The position numbers and the translations under genes were made by a program. Of a DNA stretch of 64,000 nt, positions 24,736 to 32,627 are shown piece by piece; position 1 is the first letter of the stretch; each line of letters starts with the position of its first letter. Source of the DNA: Azospirillum sp. TSH58 (GTDB taxonomy: Bacteria > Pseudomonadota > Alphaproteobacteria > Azospirillales > Azospirillaceae); NCBI RefSeq assembly GCF_003119115.1, contig NZ_CP022364.1, positions 2,956,352 through 3,020,351 of the forward strand, given 5' to 3'. A model generated the notes under the pieces. It did no database searches. It had not been told where the DNA came from and saw only the letters and a program-made list of their open reading frames with translations.

Positions 24736-24801
24736 CGCTAACCCGTCGACCTGCGCGACGCCCAGGGCCCGGCCGTCGCAGGCGACGTATAGGACGCGCA
24801 T
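24664..24801 (-). CDS. Possible small protein (45 aa)
   Basis: From the ATG at 24801 to the TAA at 24664-24666; begins MRVLYVACDGRALGVAQVDG and continues LALLSWWHIRGKN. Early codons have high third-position GC and the sequence reads like a short beta-strand protein. It overlaps the plus-strand candidate 24565-24735. Confidence 0.35.
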   Translation of the reverse strand: MRVLYVACDGRALGVAQVDGLALLSWWHIRGKNLPRTGDNATCGD

Positions 24802-25017
24802 CGGGAAAGACCCGCCGGGAAGCTGTCCAAGCCGCTCCGGCGGTTGTCGCTACCGTGGTGGAGGATGCGGCTCCGGTTTCCAGGCGGAGATGACGTGCGC
24901 TACTAAGGGCGCCCAGCTCGTCCACCACTCCGCGTCTGTCTGCCCGCTCGACCTGGAGGGCTGCGACGGCGAGGCGAATCCAGCGCGGGGCCGGCGGAAG
25001 CGATCACCCTGGCCAAG

Positions 25018-25740
25018 GTGCCGCAATGGGTGCTGGAGAAGGTCCGGGCCGCCCTGGTGACGCTGCAGGACGTCGCCGACCGCATGCAGCACCTGCGCCG
25101 CAAGCTGGGGACGCGCTACGTCGCTGAGGCGTGGGAGTCGACCTTCGAACGGGAATGCACGTCGCCGCTGGCCTTCCTGGTCCGGTTCCGCGCGTCGGCC
25201 CTGAAAGAGCGGGTGGACTCGGAAGCGGCGTTGCGCGCGCTTGGTGGCGTTCCTGACACCGCCTTGACGCCGGCGGAGCTGGACTATTTCCGCCCGCGGG
25301 GGACTGAGAAGGAGCCGGCAACGGCGGACCTGCTGCGGCTGCAGGCCTTCGCCGCGCGCCACGGCATGCAGCCGGGTGACGTTGCTGGCCCGCTGTCGGT
25401 GCTGTCGTCGCGCTATCTGGCGCGGCGGAATCGCATGGCGCAAGCGGTGGAGACATTCCGGGCCGCGACGATGGACGAGCTGTGCAACGCGCAGAACCCG
25501 GAGACCTACGCGACGTGCGGAACGCTGGTGCCGGCGGATGATGGGGCCGGGCCGGTTCGGTATGAGGCCCTGGCAGCGCCGGACGATGGAACCTTTGCCG
25601 CCTTCATGCGCGAGACCTTCGGGCCGCGCTGGGCAGTCGGACGGAAGCGGCGCGGCTGCGATCGGGTTTGGATCACCAAGCGCCAGTACAACGCGGCTCG
25701 GCAGGCGTGGGAGGCTCGGCAGGCTGACCAGCTCCGGTGA
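25018..25740 (+). CDS. Phage protein, unknown function (about 240 aa)
   Basis: The frame from a GTG at 25018 gives VPQWVLEKVRAALVTLQDVA with a helical start and ends YNAARQAWEARQADQLR. It contains WESTFERECTSPLAFLVRFR and a C-terminal VWITKRQ. Coding character continues somewhat upstream of 25018 in the same frame, so the true start may be earlier; no good ATG was found. It is the last gene before the palindrome array, and its function is unknown. Confidence 0.55.
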   Translation: MPQWVLEKVRAALVTLQDVADRMQHLRRKLGTRYVAEAWESTFERECTSPLAFLVRFRASALKERVDSEAALRALGGVPDTALTPAELDYFRPRGTEKEPATADLLRLQAFAARHGMQPGDVAGPLSVLSSRYLARRNRMAQAVETFRAATMDELCNAQNPETYATCGTLVPADDGAGPVRYEALAAPDDGTFAAFMRETFGPRWAVGRKRRGCDRVWITKRQYNAARQAWEARQADQLR

Positions 25741-25867
25741 GCACCAAATGTTGTGGTGCTGGCCGATTGGGCGAATCGGCGTATCGGTTACGACTCGGCG
25801 GTGGTCGCGGTGTGCGAAGCATGCCGGGGAGGGCCATTGATGGCCGGGTGAAGCCCCGCAAATGTCT

Positions 25868-25876
25868 TGTGGATAA
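25868..25876 (-). promoter_or_regulatory. DnaA box
   Basis: The minus strand reads TTATCCACA, a perfect DnaA-box consensus, 16 bp before the first palindrome of the array at 25893. One box alone is weak evidence, but together with the phased palindromes it suggests a replication origin. Confidence 0.5.
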
Positions 25877-25892
25877 CTTTTTGCCGGGCTGA

Positions 25893-26168
25893 TGTCCCAT
25901 GAGACATTGGCGTTTGTCCCATAGGACAACGGCACTTGTCCCGTGAGACATCGGCCAATGTCCCATAGGACAACCGGCTTTGTCCCATAGGACAGATTTT
26001 GCGGCGCTGTCTAATGCGATTGGTTCGCACGGGAATGTGGATTGTTTATTGTCGCGGCGTGGTTGTGTCCCATGGGACAATGCCCGATGTCCCATAGGAC
26101 AAGTGCGAATGTCCCATAGGACAAAGCCCATTGTCCCATGGGACGTCACACGGTTGTCCCATGGGAAA
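25893..26168. repeat. Two five-copy arrays of a 14-bp palindrome at 22-bp pitch
   Basis: The consensus is TGTCCCATRGGACA. Copies begin at 25893, 25915, 25937, 25959 and 25981 (exactly 22 bp apart), and at 26066, 26088, 26110, 26132 and 26155 (22, 22, 22, 23). The two arrays are separated by about 70 bp containing an AT-richer patch (TTGTTTATTG). Twenty-two bp is two helical turns, so all sites lie on one DNA face. This is the layout of iterons or of a centromere-like site. The region 25741-26400 has no convincing gene. Confidence 0.9.
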
Positions 26169-26520
26169 ACGGCTCCAAGAGAAGAGAAGAGAATCTATTT
26201 GGTGGTGGTGGTTGCGCGCGTGCGCGTGCCCATACGTGCGCGTGGGAGACCCCCAGCGCTGGCGATTTCGCTTGACCTGCAGCGACGACATCGGCACGAA
26301 TTTGGAACCCTTGGGGAAGGGTGCCTGGACAGATCCTGAAGCACCCTCGTCGCTGTTCGTCACTGGTCACAGCACCTGCCCATCGTCCGCCCGCCCGGTT
26401 CGTCCGTGGCGGGTTTTGTCGTTCTGGTAACCGCTCGCCCAGGTCGGCGACGTAACCCCCTCGCTGTTGGCCCTGGTGCCCAGCTCGTCCGCCCTACCGT
26501 CTCCGCAGGATCATCGCCCA

Positions 26521-26831
26521 TGCGCCTCTCCGCCGTGGATGCCTTCGCTCGTCCTGCGCTCCGCTGGAGTGCCGGTGGAGAGCTGCAGCGCTGCATCGGG
26601 GTGCTGACGGGGCTGTTTGGGGAGGATGGAGCGCGTGCGATGGCGCTGGTGGGTGAGGTAGCGCGGAGGGGCGCCGTGGAGTGCCTCGAAAGCGCTAGAC
26701 GTGTCCGGGTCCTTCCAGGGGCAAAAGACCCGGGGGCAGCACCGGCCCCATGTCGCGAGGATTTTCCGGCCCTGGTTTCAATGAAACCGCCGTGTTTCGG
26801 AACCCAGAGCCGCGTGAAGAACGGCGTGTAG
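26521..26831 (+). CDS. Possible phage protein upstream of and overlapping the cos-like site
   Basis: Begins MRLSAVDAFARPALRWSAGG; the first 60 residues have good coding character (QRCIGVLTGLFGEDGARAMA). The last third runs through the cos-like segment (26706 onward), whose conservation with the satellite is at DNA level, so the gene's true end or reality is doubtful. Confidence 0.35.
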
Positions 26832-26968
26832 CCATTTGGCAACAGTGACTAATCCGCCACTGAGCCCACACCGCCAGAGTTTCCAGCCCTTCCAGTTTCC
26901 ACCCGTCTGCAGCCACGGGCGGCGAGTTTCCCGGCAGCCACCGGGAAGGACGCGACCGAACGGTTTCC
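26706..26968 (+). other. Candidate cos (packaging) site of the prophage
   Basis: A 62-bp stretch at 26727-26788 is matched with only two mismatches at 34190-34251 in the satellite. It contains a TCGCGA palindrome followed by GGATTTTCCGG, and a GGTTTCAATGAAACC inverted repeat. A CGGGTC/GACCCG inverted repeat (26706-26711 and 26727-26732) precedes it in both. Four GTTTCC motifs follow at 26879, 26895, 26926 and 26963, recalling the R-sites of lambda cosB. It lies about 1.3 kb before the small terminase gene, and the large terminase is of the cos-cutting lambda gpA type. The exact nick position cannot be read. Confidence 0.65.
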
Positions 26969-27058
26969 CGATCTTCATCGGGTCCGGCGGTCGCCTTTGC
27001 GTGACCCCCTGACCGCGTCCGGGGCGTGGCTGCGCCGGACCCGATGGAGACCATTCGC

Positions 27059-27373
27059 ATGACGATCCGTCCCGACACCGACGACCTCATCGGCTTCTTG
27101 AACGGCCTGCTCGACCATGACCGTTACGCGGTGCAGGAACTGATGGGCATTCGCGTCGCCTGCAACGAAGCGATGGCGAACCACCCGACCGTCCAAGTCG
27201 CTGCGCACCCGCACCCGCATGTGCCCCCCGGACAGTTTCGCACCGGCATTCTGGGAATCCTGAACGGGTACGCCGGTGTGTTCGACAACGGGCCGCGCGC
27301 CGGTTGGGGTCCGATTACCGCGGTGTACGAGGACGGGCGTTTGGTGCGGTTCGAGCGGACGGTGGAGGGCTGA
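27059..27373 (+). CDS. Phage protein, unknown function (104 aa)
   Basis: Begins MTIRPDTDDLIGFLNGLLDH and contains ELMGIRVACNEAMANHPTVQ and AHPHPHVPPGQFRTGILGIL. A GGAGA ribosome site lies about 8 bases before the ATG at 27059. The N-terminal helical part resembles short phage proteins found near terminases; no firm family. Confidence 0.6.
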   Translation: MTIRPDTDDLIGFLNGLLDHDRYAVQELMGIRVACNEAMANHPTVQVAAHPHPHVPPGQFRTGILGILNGYAGVFDNGPRAGWGPITAVYEDGRLVRFERTVEG

Positions 27374-27376
27374 ACC

Positions 27377-27907
27377 ATGTCCACCTCCGAATTCACCCAC
27401 AGCTTCTTCGGGCACCCCGTGATGGCGGTGCTGAACCTGCTTGGCCTGCGCCGGGCTGCCGCCTGGGTGCATGACGTCGCCCTGCCAGTTCCGGTCGAGC
27501 CCGTCGCCGAGCCGACCGCCGAACAGCACCCCACCATCTTCGCCTGCCAGATCCTCGACCTTCAGGACGGGCGGGGCACGCTTCGCCTGGAGTGGCAGGA
27601 GCCGACCGGAAGCGGTGGCGGCGCTTTCGCACGGTCCATCAGCGACGCGATGGGAACGGCCAAGGAAATGGCCATGCTGCTGAGCGGTGAGCGTGAGGAG
27701 GAGCCCATCATCCCGGTCGAGACCTGCGAAGCCTGGGTCGAGCGCGAGTGGTTCTGGTGGGTGGTGAAATACCGGCGCAAGCCCGGCGCGGTCGACGTCA
27801 CTATGGCTGCCCGCTTTCCGCTTCGCTCGTCGGCGCTGGCTGTGGCGGCGGCGGTCAAGACGACTCACCGCGATGGGGTCGAGCTTGGGATCGGGTGCGC
27901 AAAATGA
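27377..27907 (+). CDS. Phage protein, unknown function (176 aa)
   Basis: Begins MSTSEFTHSFFGHPVMAVLN with a hydrophobic segment LNLLGLRRAAAWVHDVALPV. The middle has beta-strands (GTLRLEWQEPTGSGGGAFAR). A late segment VEREWFWWVVKYRR is notable for its aromatic residues. No family was recognised. It begins 3 bp after the previous stop. Confidence 0.55.
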   Translation: MSTSEFTHSFFGHPVMAVLNLLGLRRAAAWVHDVALPVPVEPVAEPTAEQHPTIFACQILDLQDGRGTLRLEWQEPTGSGGGAFARSISDAMGTAKEMAMLLSGEREEEPIIPVETCEAWVEREWFWWVVKYRRKPGAVDVTMAARFPLRSSALAVAAAVKTTHRDGVELGIGCAK

Positions 27908-28212
27908 CCGCCTTCCCTCCGATGCCCTCCCTCCCGCCCATCGTCATGCAGGAGCTGCGGCGCGAAGCGCTGAAGGCCGCCCTGCAGTTGGACGGCCTGC
28001 CGGACAAGAGCCTGGGCACCGTCATGAATGCGGCGAAGGTGGTGGAGGGCTTCATCCTCTTCGGCGATGCCGAGCATGCATGGCGTCACGCCGGCTTCCG
28101 CAGCGTGGCTGACGCCATCGCCGCTGAACGTGCTGCTGGGCGGGCGGCAACCCCCGATGATGTCGCGGCCTTGCTTCCGGCTAATGTCGCAACGCTGCGC
28201 CCGAAGGGCTGA
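27904..28212 (+). CDS. Small phage protein, unknown function (102 aa)
   Basis: Begins MTAFPPMPSLPPIVMQELRR and is helical (EALKAALQLDGLPDKSLGTV, VVEGFILFGDAEHAWRHAGF). The ATG overlaps the previous stop. It lies just before the small terminase and may be a packaging-region accessory gene; no family was recognised. Confidence 0.55.
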   Translation: MTAFPPMPSLPPIVMQELRREALKAALQLDGLPDKSLGTVMNAAKVVEGFILFGDAEHAWRHAGFRSVADAIAAERAAGRAATPDDVAALLPANVATLRPKG

Positions 28213-28224
28213 TCGGTTTCACCC

Positions 28225-28935
28225 ATGGCCCGCGAACGGCCCCAGACCAGCGCGAAGGAGTTCATCGACCGCTTCAACTCGCTGGGGATCGTCGGTGACG
28301 ATGATCTGCCGGTGACGGTGACGAAGGGCACCGTGTCCAAGCTGGTCAACGGGCAGGAGATGCCGCTGCTCGGCGTCACCTTCACCGCCACCATGCGCTG
28401 GCTGGCGGACAACACGGACCCGACGAAGCCGAAGTCGAAGCTGGGCACCGCGGCGCAACGGTGGTTGAGCGGGCAGGGAGCAGCACCAATCCCGCCGATC
28501 CCGAAGGCTCCGGGAGAGACGCCGGCGCGTCAGGCCGAAAAGCAGCCGACCGTGGCGGTGCTGCCGATGGAGGAAGGCATTTCGGCCGGCGGCCGGAACT
28601 CAACGGTATCCGAGTCCCGGCGCGAAAAAGAACGGCTCGACGTCGAGCTGAAGAAGCGCGAACTGGCGAAGCACGACCGCGAGCACATTCCGCGGGCGGA
28701 AGTGGAGGTGGCGGTGGATGCCGCTATCACCGAATTCCGCGGCCAGTTCGAGGGGTTCGCTGGGCTGCTGGCCCGTCAGGTCGCTGGCAAGACCGATACC
28801 GAGGCCTACACCCTTATCCAGGCTGAGGTTCGCCGGCTGCTGGAGCGGTTGAGCACGAACCTGCGGAAGGCCGCGATCGGGCTCGTCGATGAGCTGCACG
28901 ACGGTGGGGCCGTCGATGAACCGGAAGGCGAGTGA
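28225..28935 (+). CDS. Terminase small subunit (DNA packaging)
   Basis: A 236-residue protein with an N-terminal DNA-binding part (ERPQTSAKEFIDRFNSLGIV, TVTKGTVSKLVNGQEM) and a C-terminal helical half (SRREKERLDVELKKRELAKH, EAYTLIQAEVRRLLERLSTN). This is typical of Nu1/DUF1441-type small terminases, which bind cos and recruit the large subunit. It is followed directly by, and overlaps, the large terminase gene. Confidence 0.75.
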   Translation: MARERPQTSAKEFIDRFNSLGIVGDDDLPVTVTKGTVSKLVNGQEMPLLGVTFTATMRWLADNTDPTKPKSKLGTAAQRWLSGQGAAPIPPIPKAPGETPARQAEKQPTVAVLPMEEGISAGGRNSTVSESRREKERLDVELKKRELAKHDREHIPRAEVEVAVDAAITEFRGQFEGFAGLLARQVAGKTDTEAYTLIQAEVRRLLERLSTNLRKAAIGLVDELHDGGAVDEPEGE

Positions 28936-30940
28936 CCTTCTCAACCGGATGGCGGCGGCTCTCGATCCGCCTCCGGAGATGGAGCCCGACGAGTGGGCCG
29001 AGGAGAACATCGTCCTTCCCAAGAAGGAGGGGATGCCCGGCCCTTACCGCATGGCCCACACGCCGCAGTTCATCCCGTTTGTGCGCGCGTTTTGGGACCC
29101 GCGGTGGCGCCGCATCGTCTTCGTCTGCGGCGCCCAGGAGGGGAAGTCCCGAGCCGTCCAGGCGGTGATCGGCAAGAAGCTGGACCATGAGCCGGCGCCG
29201 GTCATCTACTACGGCCCGACCAAGACCTTCGTCGAGCGCACCATCGAGCCGCGCATCGTCGAGATGCTGAACTCCTCCAAGAGCCTGAAGGGTAAGACCC
29301 TCTGGGGGAAGAAGCAGAAGAAGACGCTGAAGGTGGTCAGCGGCGCGCCGCTGATCCTCAGTTGGGCGAGTTCCGGTTCCGAGCTTGCTGGTCAGGAAGC
29401 CGCGTTGGTCTTCATCGACGAACGTGACCGCCTGGCCGACGATATCGACGGCGAGGGCGATCCGGTCGAGCAGGGTGAGGCGCGTATCGGCTCCTACGCC
29501 AACGGCAAGATCGGGATCATCTCGACGCCAAAGACGGGCGTCATTTGGAAGGAGCGGCATCCCGAAACGGGGTTGGAGCATTGGGCAATCGCCGACCTAA
29601 AGAAGGTCAACAGCCCGATCATCAAGCTCTGGTGGGAAGGTTCGCGCCATGAAATGGCGTGGCCCTGCCCAGAATGCGGCGACTACTTCATCCCGCACTC
29701 TGGGCTGCTGGATTGGGACGGAAAGGCTGACGGCACGGCGACGTCCGCTCAGGCGGCCCGCACGGTCAAGATGATCTGCGGATGCTGCGGGGTGCCGATA
29801 GCCGAGACGCACAAGGAGTGGATGTGCGATCGCATGATGCCGGTCGCGCCGGGGCAGCGGGTGGAGCCGGATGGAACGGTGGTGGGGCCTGACCCCGACA
29901 CCGATTGCTTCTCGATCTGGTCCAACGGGCTGATGTCCAAGTTCAAGTCCTGGGCCAAGCTGGTTCGTCGGTGGCTGTCCGCCCTGGCGTCCGGTGAGCC
30001 TGGGAAGGTGCAGGGCGTCGTCAACACGGGCTTTGGCGAACTGCACGCCGTCTCAGGCGACGCCCCGAAGCACTCGGCGGTCACGGACTGCAAGCTGCCC
30101 TACAAGCGGGGGCAGGTGCCCTACGGCGTCCAGCGGGTGGTTCTGACGGTCGACGTGCAGAAGCGCGGCGTCTATTGGGTGATGCGCGGCTGGGGCGCTC
30201 GGCGGGAGTCCTGGCTGATCGACTACGGCTATCTGCCGGGCGAGACGGACGGCGCCGAGGTCTGGGACGACCTGGAAGGGATCGTCCGAGCAGCGCTGCC
30301 CGGCAACACCGGCGTCAACCTGCTGCTGATCGACTCCGGCTACCGGCCCGGCAAGCCGGCGGTGGTGCCGGAAAATGCCGTCTACGATTTCTGCCGGCGG
30401 TTCAGCCGCTCGTTCGCCCGGCCCATCAAGGGCGAGCGGTACCTGACCGGCAACAAGTGGTTCACCACCGCGGATAACGACGTTGACAGCCGGGGCAGGG
30501 TGCGGAAGTCCGCCGGCCTGATCCTGCACCGCCTGAACACGCATGAGTTCAAGAGCCGCGTGTTCGAGAAGATCACGCGGCGCAAGGAACTGGCTGGCGG
30601 CTGGCATGTGCCGGAGGACGTCGACGACGTCTATGCCAAGCAGATCGTGTCGGAGACCTGCCGGTGGGTGGGCGGCAAGCCGATCTGGGACGAGCTGGGC
30701 GCCAATCACTATCTCGACGCCGAGATGATGCAAGAGGCGGCGGCGGAGATCCTGAAGTTCCGCCTGCTGCCGCCGCTGCCGCCCGCGCCGGATGGGGCCG
30801 AAACCGATGAGGGCGCAGACGTCGAACAGCCGACCAGCGTGCCCCTGGTGGAAAGCGTCCAGCAGATCGTCGCTCCGCCGTCCGCTCCGAAGATCCGCCC
30901 GAGTTCCTGGCGCACCCCGAACATGAGGCCACGCCGATGA
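28916..30940 (+). CDS. Terminase large subunit, lambda gpA type
   Basis: About 674 residues from MNRKASDLLNRMAAALDPPP. The ATPase part has a GAQEGKSRAVQAVIG P-loop-like motif near residue 75 and VFIDERDRL as the Walker B-like acidic motif. A zinc-finger-like stretch CPECGDYFIPHSGL ... CGCCGVPIAETHKEW is characteristic of the gpA family. The nuclease part has LTVDVQKRGVYW and DSGYRPGKPAV. gpA-type terminases cut at cos sites, so this prophage should be cos-packaged. The ATG at 28916 was chosen; it overlaps the small subunit gene by 20 bases. Confidence 0.92.
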   Translation: MNRKASDLLNRMAAALDPPPEMEPDEWAEENIVLPKKEGMPGPYRMAHTPQFIPFVRAFWDPRWRRIVFVCGAQEGKSRAVQAVIGKKLDHEPAPVIYYGPTKTFVERTIEPRIVEMLNSSKSLKGKTLWGKKQKKTLKVVSGAPLILSWASSGSELAGQEAALVFIDERDRLADDIDGEGDPVEQGEARIGSYANGKIGIISTPKTGVIWKERHPETGLEHWAIADLKKVNSPIIKLWWEGSRHEMAWPCPECGDYFIPHSGLLDWDGKADGTATSAQAARTVKMICGCCGVPIAETHKEWMCDRMMPVAPGQRVEPDGTVVGPDPDTDCFSIWSNGLMSKFKSWAKLVRRWLSALASGEPGKVQGVVNTGFGELHAVSGDAPKHSAVTDCKLPYKRGQVPYGVQRVVLTVDVQKRGVYWVMRGWGARRESWLIDYGYLPGETDGAEVWDDLEGIVRAALPGNTGVNLLLIDSGYRPGKPAVVPENAVYDFCRRFSRSFARPIKGERYLTGNKWFTTADNDVDSRGRVRKSAGLILHRLNTHEFKSRVFEKITRRKELAGGWHVPEDVDDVYAKQIVSETCRWVGGKPIWDELGANHYLDAEMMQEAAAEILKFRLLPPLPPAPDGAETDEGADVEQPTSVPLVESVQQIVAPPSAPKIRPSSWRTPNMRPRR

Positions 30941-31176
30941 GCAGCTTCACCCAAGCCGACCTCGATGAAGTCGAGCGGGCCATCTTCAAACTGGCCACCG
31001 ACCCCCTTGCGCGTCCTATCCGAGTCCGTGGCGCGGACGGGTCCGAGAACGAGTTCAGCCGCGTCACTCTGCCGGAACTGCGCGCTCTGCGCGACCAGAT
31101 CGCGGCGGCGGTGGCTGGCCAGCAGCGCACGAGTTGGCGATGCGCCAACGTGGCCCGCTTCAGCCGGGGATTCTGA
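30937..31176 (+). CDS. gpW-like head-tail joining protein
   Basis: This 79-residue protein begins MSSFTQADLDEVERAIFKLA and contains LPELRALRDQIAAAVAGQQR. It fits the lambda gpW family in length, in two-helix plus hairpin pattern and in place between terminase and portal. gpW sits in the head-tail connector. The ATG overlaps the terminase stop. Confidence 0.8.
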   Translation: MSSFTQADLDEVERAIFKLATDPLARPIRVRGADGSENEFSRVTLPELRALRDQIAAAVAGQQRTSWRCANVARFSRGF

Positions 31177-31179
31177 CGC

Positions 31180-31812
31180 ATGCGTATGAACCCGCTCGAC
31201 CGCGCGATTGCCTTCGTGTCGCCGCGGGCCGCGCTGCGTCGCGTCCAAGCCCGGGCCGCGCTGGAGCTGACGGTCCGGACCTACGAAGCGGTGTCGGCGG
31301 CACGGGCGAACGGTCGGCGTGCCCCGGCCACCGGGCCGAACTCGGAATTGCGCGGCGGGGCCTTCCTCCGGCGCTTGTCGCGCGAAGCGGTACGGAACGC
31401 CGGCCCGGCCCGGTCGGCGGTGTCGAAGCTGGTGACCAACATCGTTGGCACCGGGATCATGCCGCGCGCAGCCACTGGCAATGAGAAGCTGGACAAGGCG
31501 CTGAACGACGGCTTTGCGCAGTGGTCGCGCGAATGCCTCGCGGGGACGCGGGGCGGGAACTTCGTGACGCTCCAGGTGCTGGCCGGCCGCTCGATGGTGG
31601 AGGGCGGAGAAACCCTGACGCGCCGCCGGACACGACAGGACCGTGATGGGCTGTTCGTTCCCGTCCAGGCTGAGCTGATGGAGCCGGATCTACTGGACGA
31701 GCAGAAGACTGTCGCGCTCGACAACGGCTACATCTTCCAGGGAGTGGAATTTAGCCCGACTGACACCCCGCGGGCCTACTGGCTGTTCGATGCCCACCCA
31801 GGCCAACCCTGA
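31180..31812 (+). pseudogene. Portal protein (lambda gpB family), cut by the satellite after about 201 residues
   Basis: Begins MRMNPLDRAIAFVSPRAALR and contains NAGPARSAVSKLVTNIVGTG, then QVLAGRSMVEGGETLTRRRT and AELMEPDLLD. These match lambda-family portal proteins, normally around 500 residues. The frame reads YWLFDAHPG at the satellite's left junction (31784) and then enters satellite DNA, ending after GQP. The rest of the gene must lie past the last satellite copy. Unless the element excises, no functional portal can be made. Confidence 0.88.
31784..31803. other. Left attachment site (attL) in the portal gene
   Basis: The sequence TGTTCGATGCCCACCCAGGC is where portal DNA meets the element. 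The same 20 bases recur at each unit boundary (46731 and 61663). Bases before it differ (portal versus integrase end), so the recombination core starts here. Its right edge is hidden because the right chromosomal junction is outside the window. It encodes the conserved portal stretch FDAHPG. Confidence 0.8.
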
Positions 31813-31837
31813 TATTATCGTTTATAAACAATAAGTT

Positions 31838-31870
31838 AGGCCCTCTTGGACCCGTCCGGAGGGCCTTTTT
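31838..31870 (+). terminator. Terminator just inside the left end of the element
   Basis: AGGCCCTC pairs with GAGGGCCT, followed by TTTTT. In a circular or tandem form it lies after the integrase gene and would end its transcript. Confidence 0.8.
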
Positions 31871-31930
31871 CACATGCGACAAGGCCATTCGCCAAAAACC
31901 AAGGCGATACAAGGCGTTACGGCGCGCCCA

Positions 31931-31970
31931 CGCGACAACGGCGCGACATGGACGCGACATGGACGCGACA
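31931..31970. repeat. Four CGCGACA repeats at exact 11-bp spacing near attL
   Basis: CGCGACA begins at 31931, 31942, 31953 and 31964, one helical turn apart. A related pair, CAAGGCGATA and CAAGGCGTTA, lies just before at about 31900-31920. Regular direct repeats beside an attachment site are typical of excisionase or integrase arm sites; the AlpA-like gene starts 90 bp downstream. Confidence 0.7.
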
Positions 31971-32060
31971 AGAGACAGCCCCTCGAACGGGGCATTTTGA
32001 CCAGGGTTGGGCGCCCGAAATCCGGCCCCTCCCACGCGACCCTCACCATGGAGAAGTATC

Positions 32061-32309
32061 ATGAACGCACAGCCGTCCGCTGAGGCGGGCACCCTCGTTT
32101 GGGGCTTGGGCAACATCGCCAAGCACCTGGGCATCACGAAGCGGCAGGCCCATTACCAGCACGAAAAGGGCAACCTGCCGACCTTCAAGCCGCCCGGCAC
32201 GAACAAGATCGCCGCGCGCCGGGAAAGCCTCGATGAGCTGGTGAAGGGGTGGGAGGCCGCCGGCCGGACCGACGGCGCCGGCGCTGAGAAGGACCCCGGC
32301 CATGAGTGA
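32061..32309 (+). CDS. AlpA-like DNA-binding protein (candidate excisionase)
   Basis: About 82 residues beginning MNAQPSAEAGTLVWGLGNIA. The core IAKHLGITKRQAHYQHEKGN with a wing (LPTFKPPG) and ARRESLDELVKGW is the winged-helix MerR/AlpA/Xis pattern. In satellites such proteins act as excisionase or activator. A GGAGAAG ribosome site lies 4 bases before the ATG at 32061. It is the first gene after the attachment site, next to CGCGACA repeats that it may bind. A related module forms the end of the protein at 43866-44672. Confidence 0.75.
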   Translation: MNAQPSAEAGTLVWGLGNIAKHLGITKRQAHYQHEKGNLPTFKPPGTNKIAARRESLDELVKGWEAAGRTDGAGAEKDPGHE

Positions 32310-32616
32310 CCCTCTGGTGCGGGTGTCCGGTCTATCCCTCCTCGATGGGGAACCGGACGAGCGGGGGCGCCTGCCCCTCGCGTGCCTCGACGTGCTGGTG
32401 GGGGGCGTGTGGCTCCACCGCTGCACGCTCGTCCGAGCCGAGGGCGGAGAGCTGGCCGTCCAGCCGCCCGCGGTCTTCGGCAAGGCGTTTGCCCGGCGAG
32501 CGGAGCGGGGAACCGATCATGCGGCCTGGGCAGCGGTCAACGCGGCGGCGCTGGCCGCTTACCGAACGGCAGGGGGCACGGAGGCCGCCGCGCCCGGCGC
32601 CGGGCCGGATGAGTGA
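32302..32616 (+). CDS. Satellite protein, unknown function (104 aa)
   Basis: Begins MSDPLVRVSGLSLLDGEPDE and contains LPLACLDVLVGGVWLHRCTL followed by VRAEGGELAVQPPAVFGKAF. The central part reads as beta-strands with a basic residue-rich helix after it. No firm family. It overlaps the AlpA-like gene by eight bases and abuts the replication gene. Confidence 0.6.
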   Translation: MSDPLVRVSGLSLLDGEPDERGRLPLACLDVLVGGVWLHRCTLVRAEGGELAVQPPAVFGKAFARRAERGTDHAAWAAVNAAALAAYRTAGGTEAAAPGAGPDE

Positions 32617-32627
32617 GTGTCCGTGTC

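Larger units (their letters stand above)
1..31783. mobile_element. Lambda-like prophage, left part (continues beyond the left edge)
   Basis: The order is leftward recombination genes, repressor/Cro switch, rightward replication genes, cargo, candidate cos, small terminase, large terminase, gpW-like protein and portal. This follows the lambda plan of early and packaging genes. The large terminase is of the lambda gpA type, which implies cos packaging. No phage integrase, lysis genes or tail genes of this prophage lie in the window; they should be to the left of position 1 and beyond the repeated element on the right. The prophage is interrupted in its portal gene at 31784. Confidence 0.9.

Noticed and set aside
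25673..26149. Repetitive protein-coding frame across the palindromes (CPMGH/SHGT repeats)
   Set aside because: The open frame is a by-product of the DNA palindromes; both strands give similar low-complexity frames and no start or coding signature supports them.
25893..26168. CRISPR-like array
   Set aside because: Repeats are 14-bp perfect palindromes with only 8-bp gaps at 22-bp pitch; CRISPR repeats and spacers are longer and spacers vary in sequence, and no cas genes are present.
31784..31870. tRNA gene as attachment target
   Set aside because: The boundary sequence lies in the portal reading frame and does not form a tRNA 3' end.
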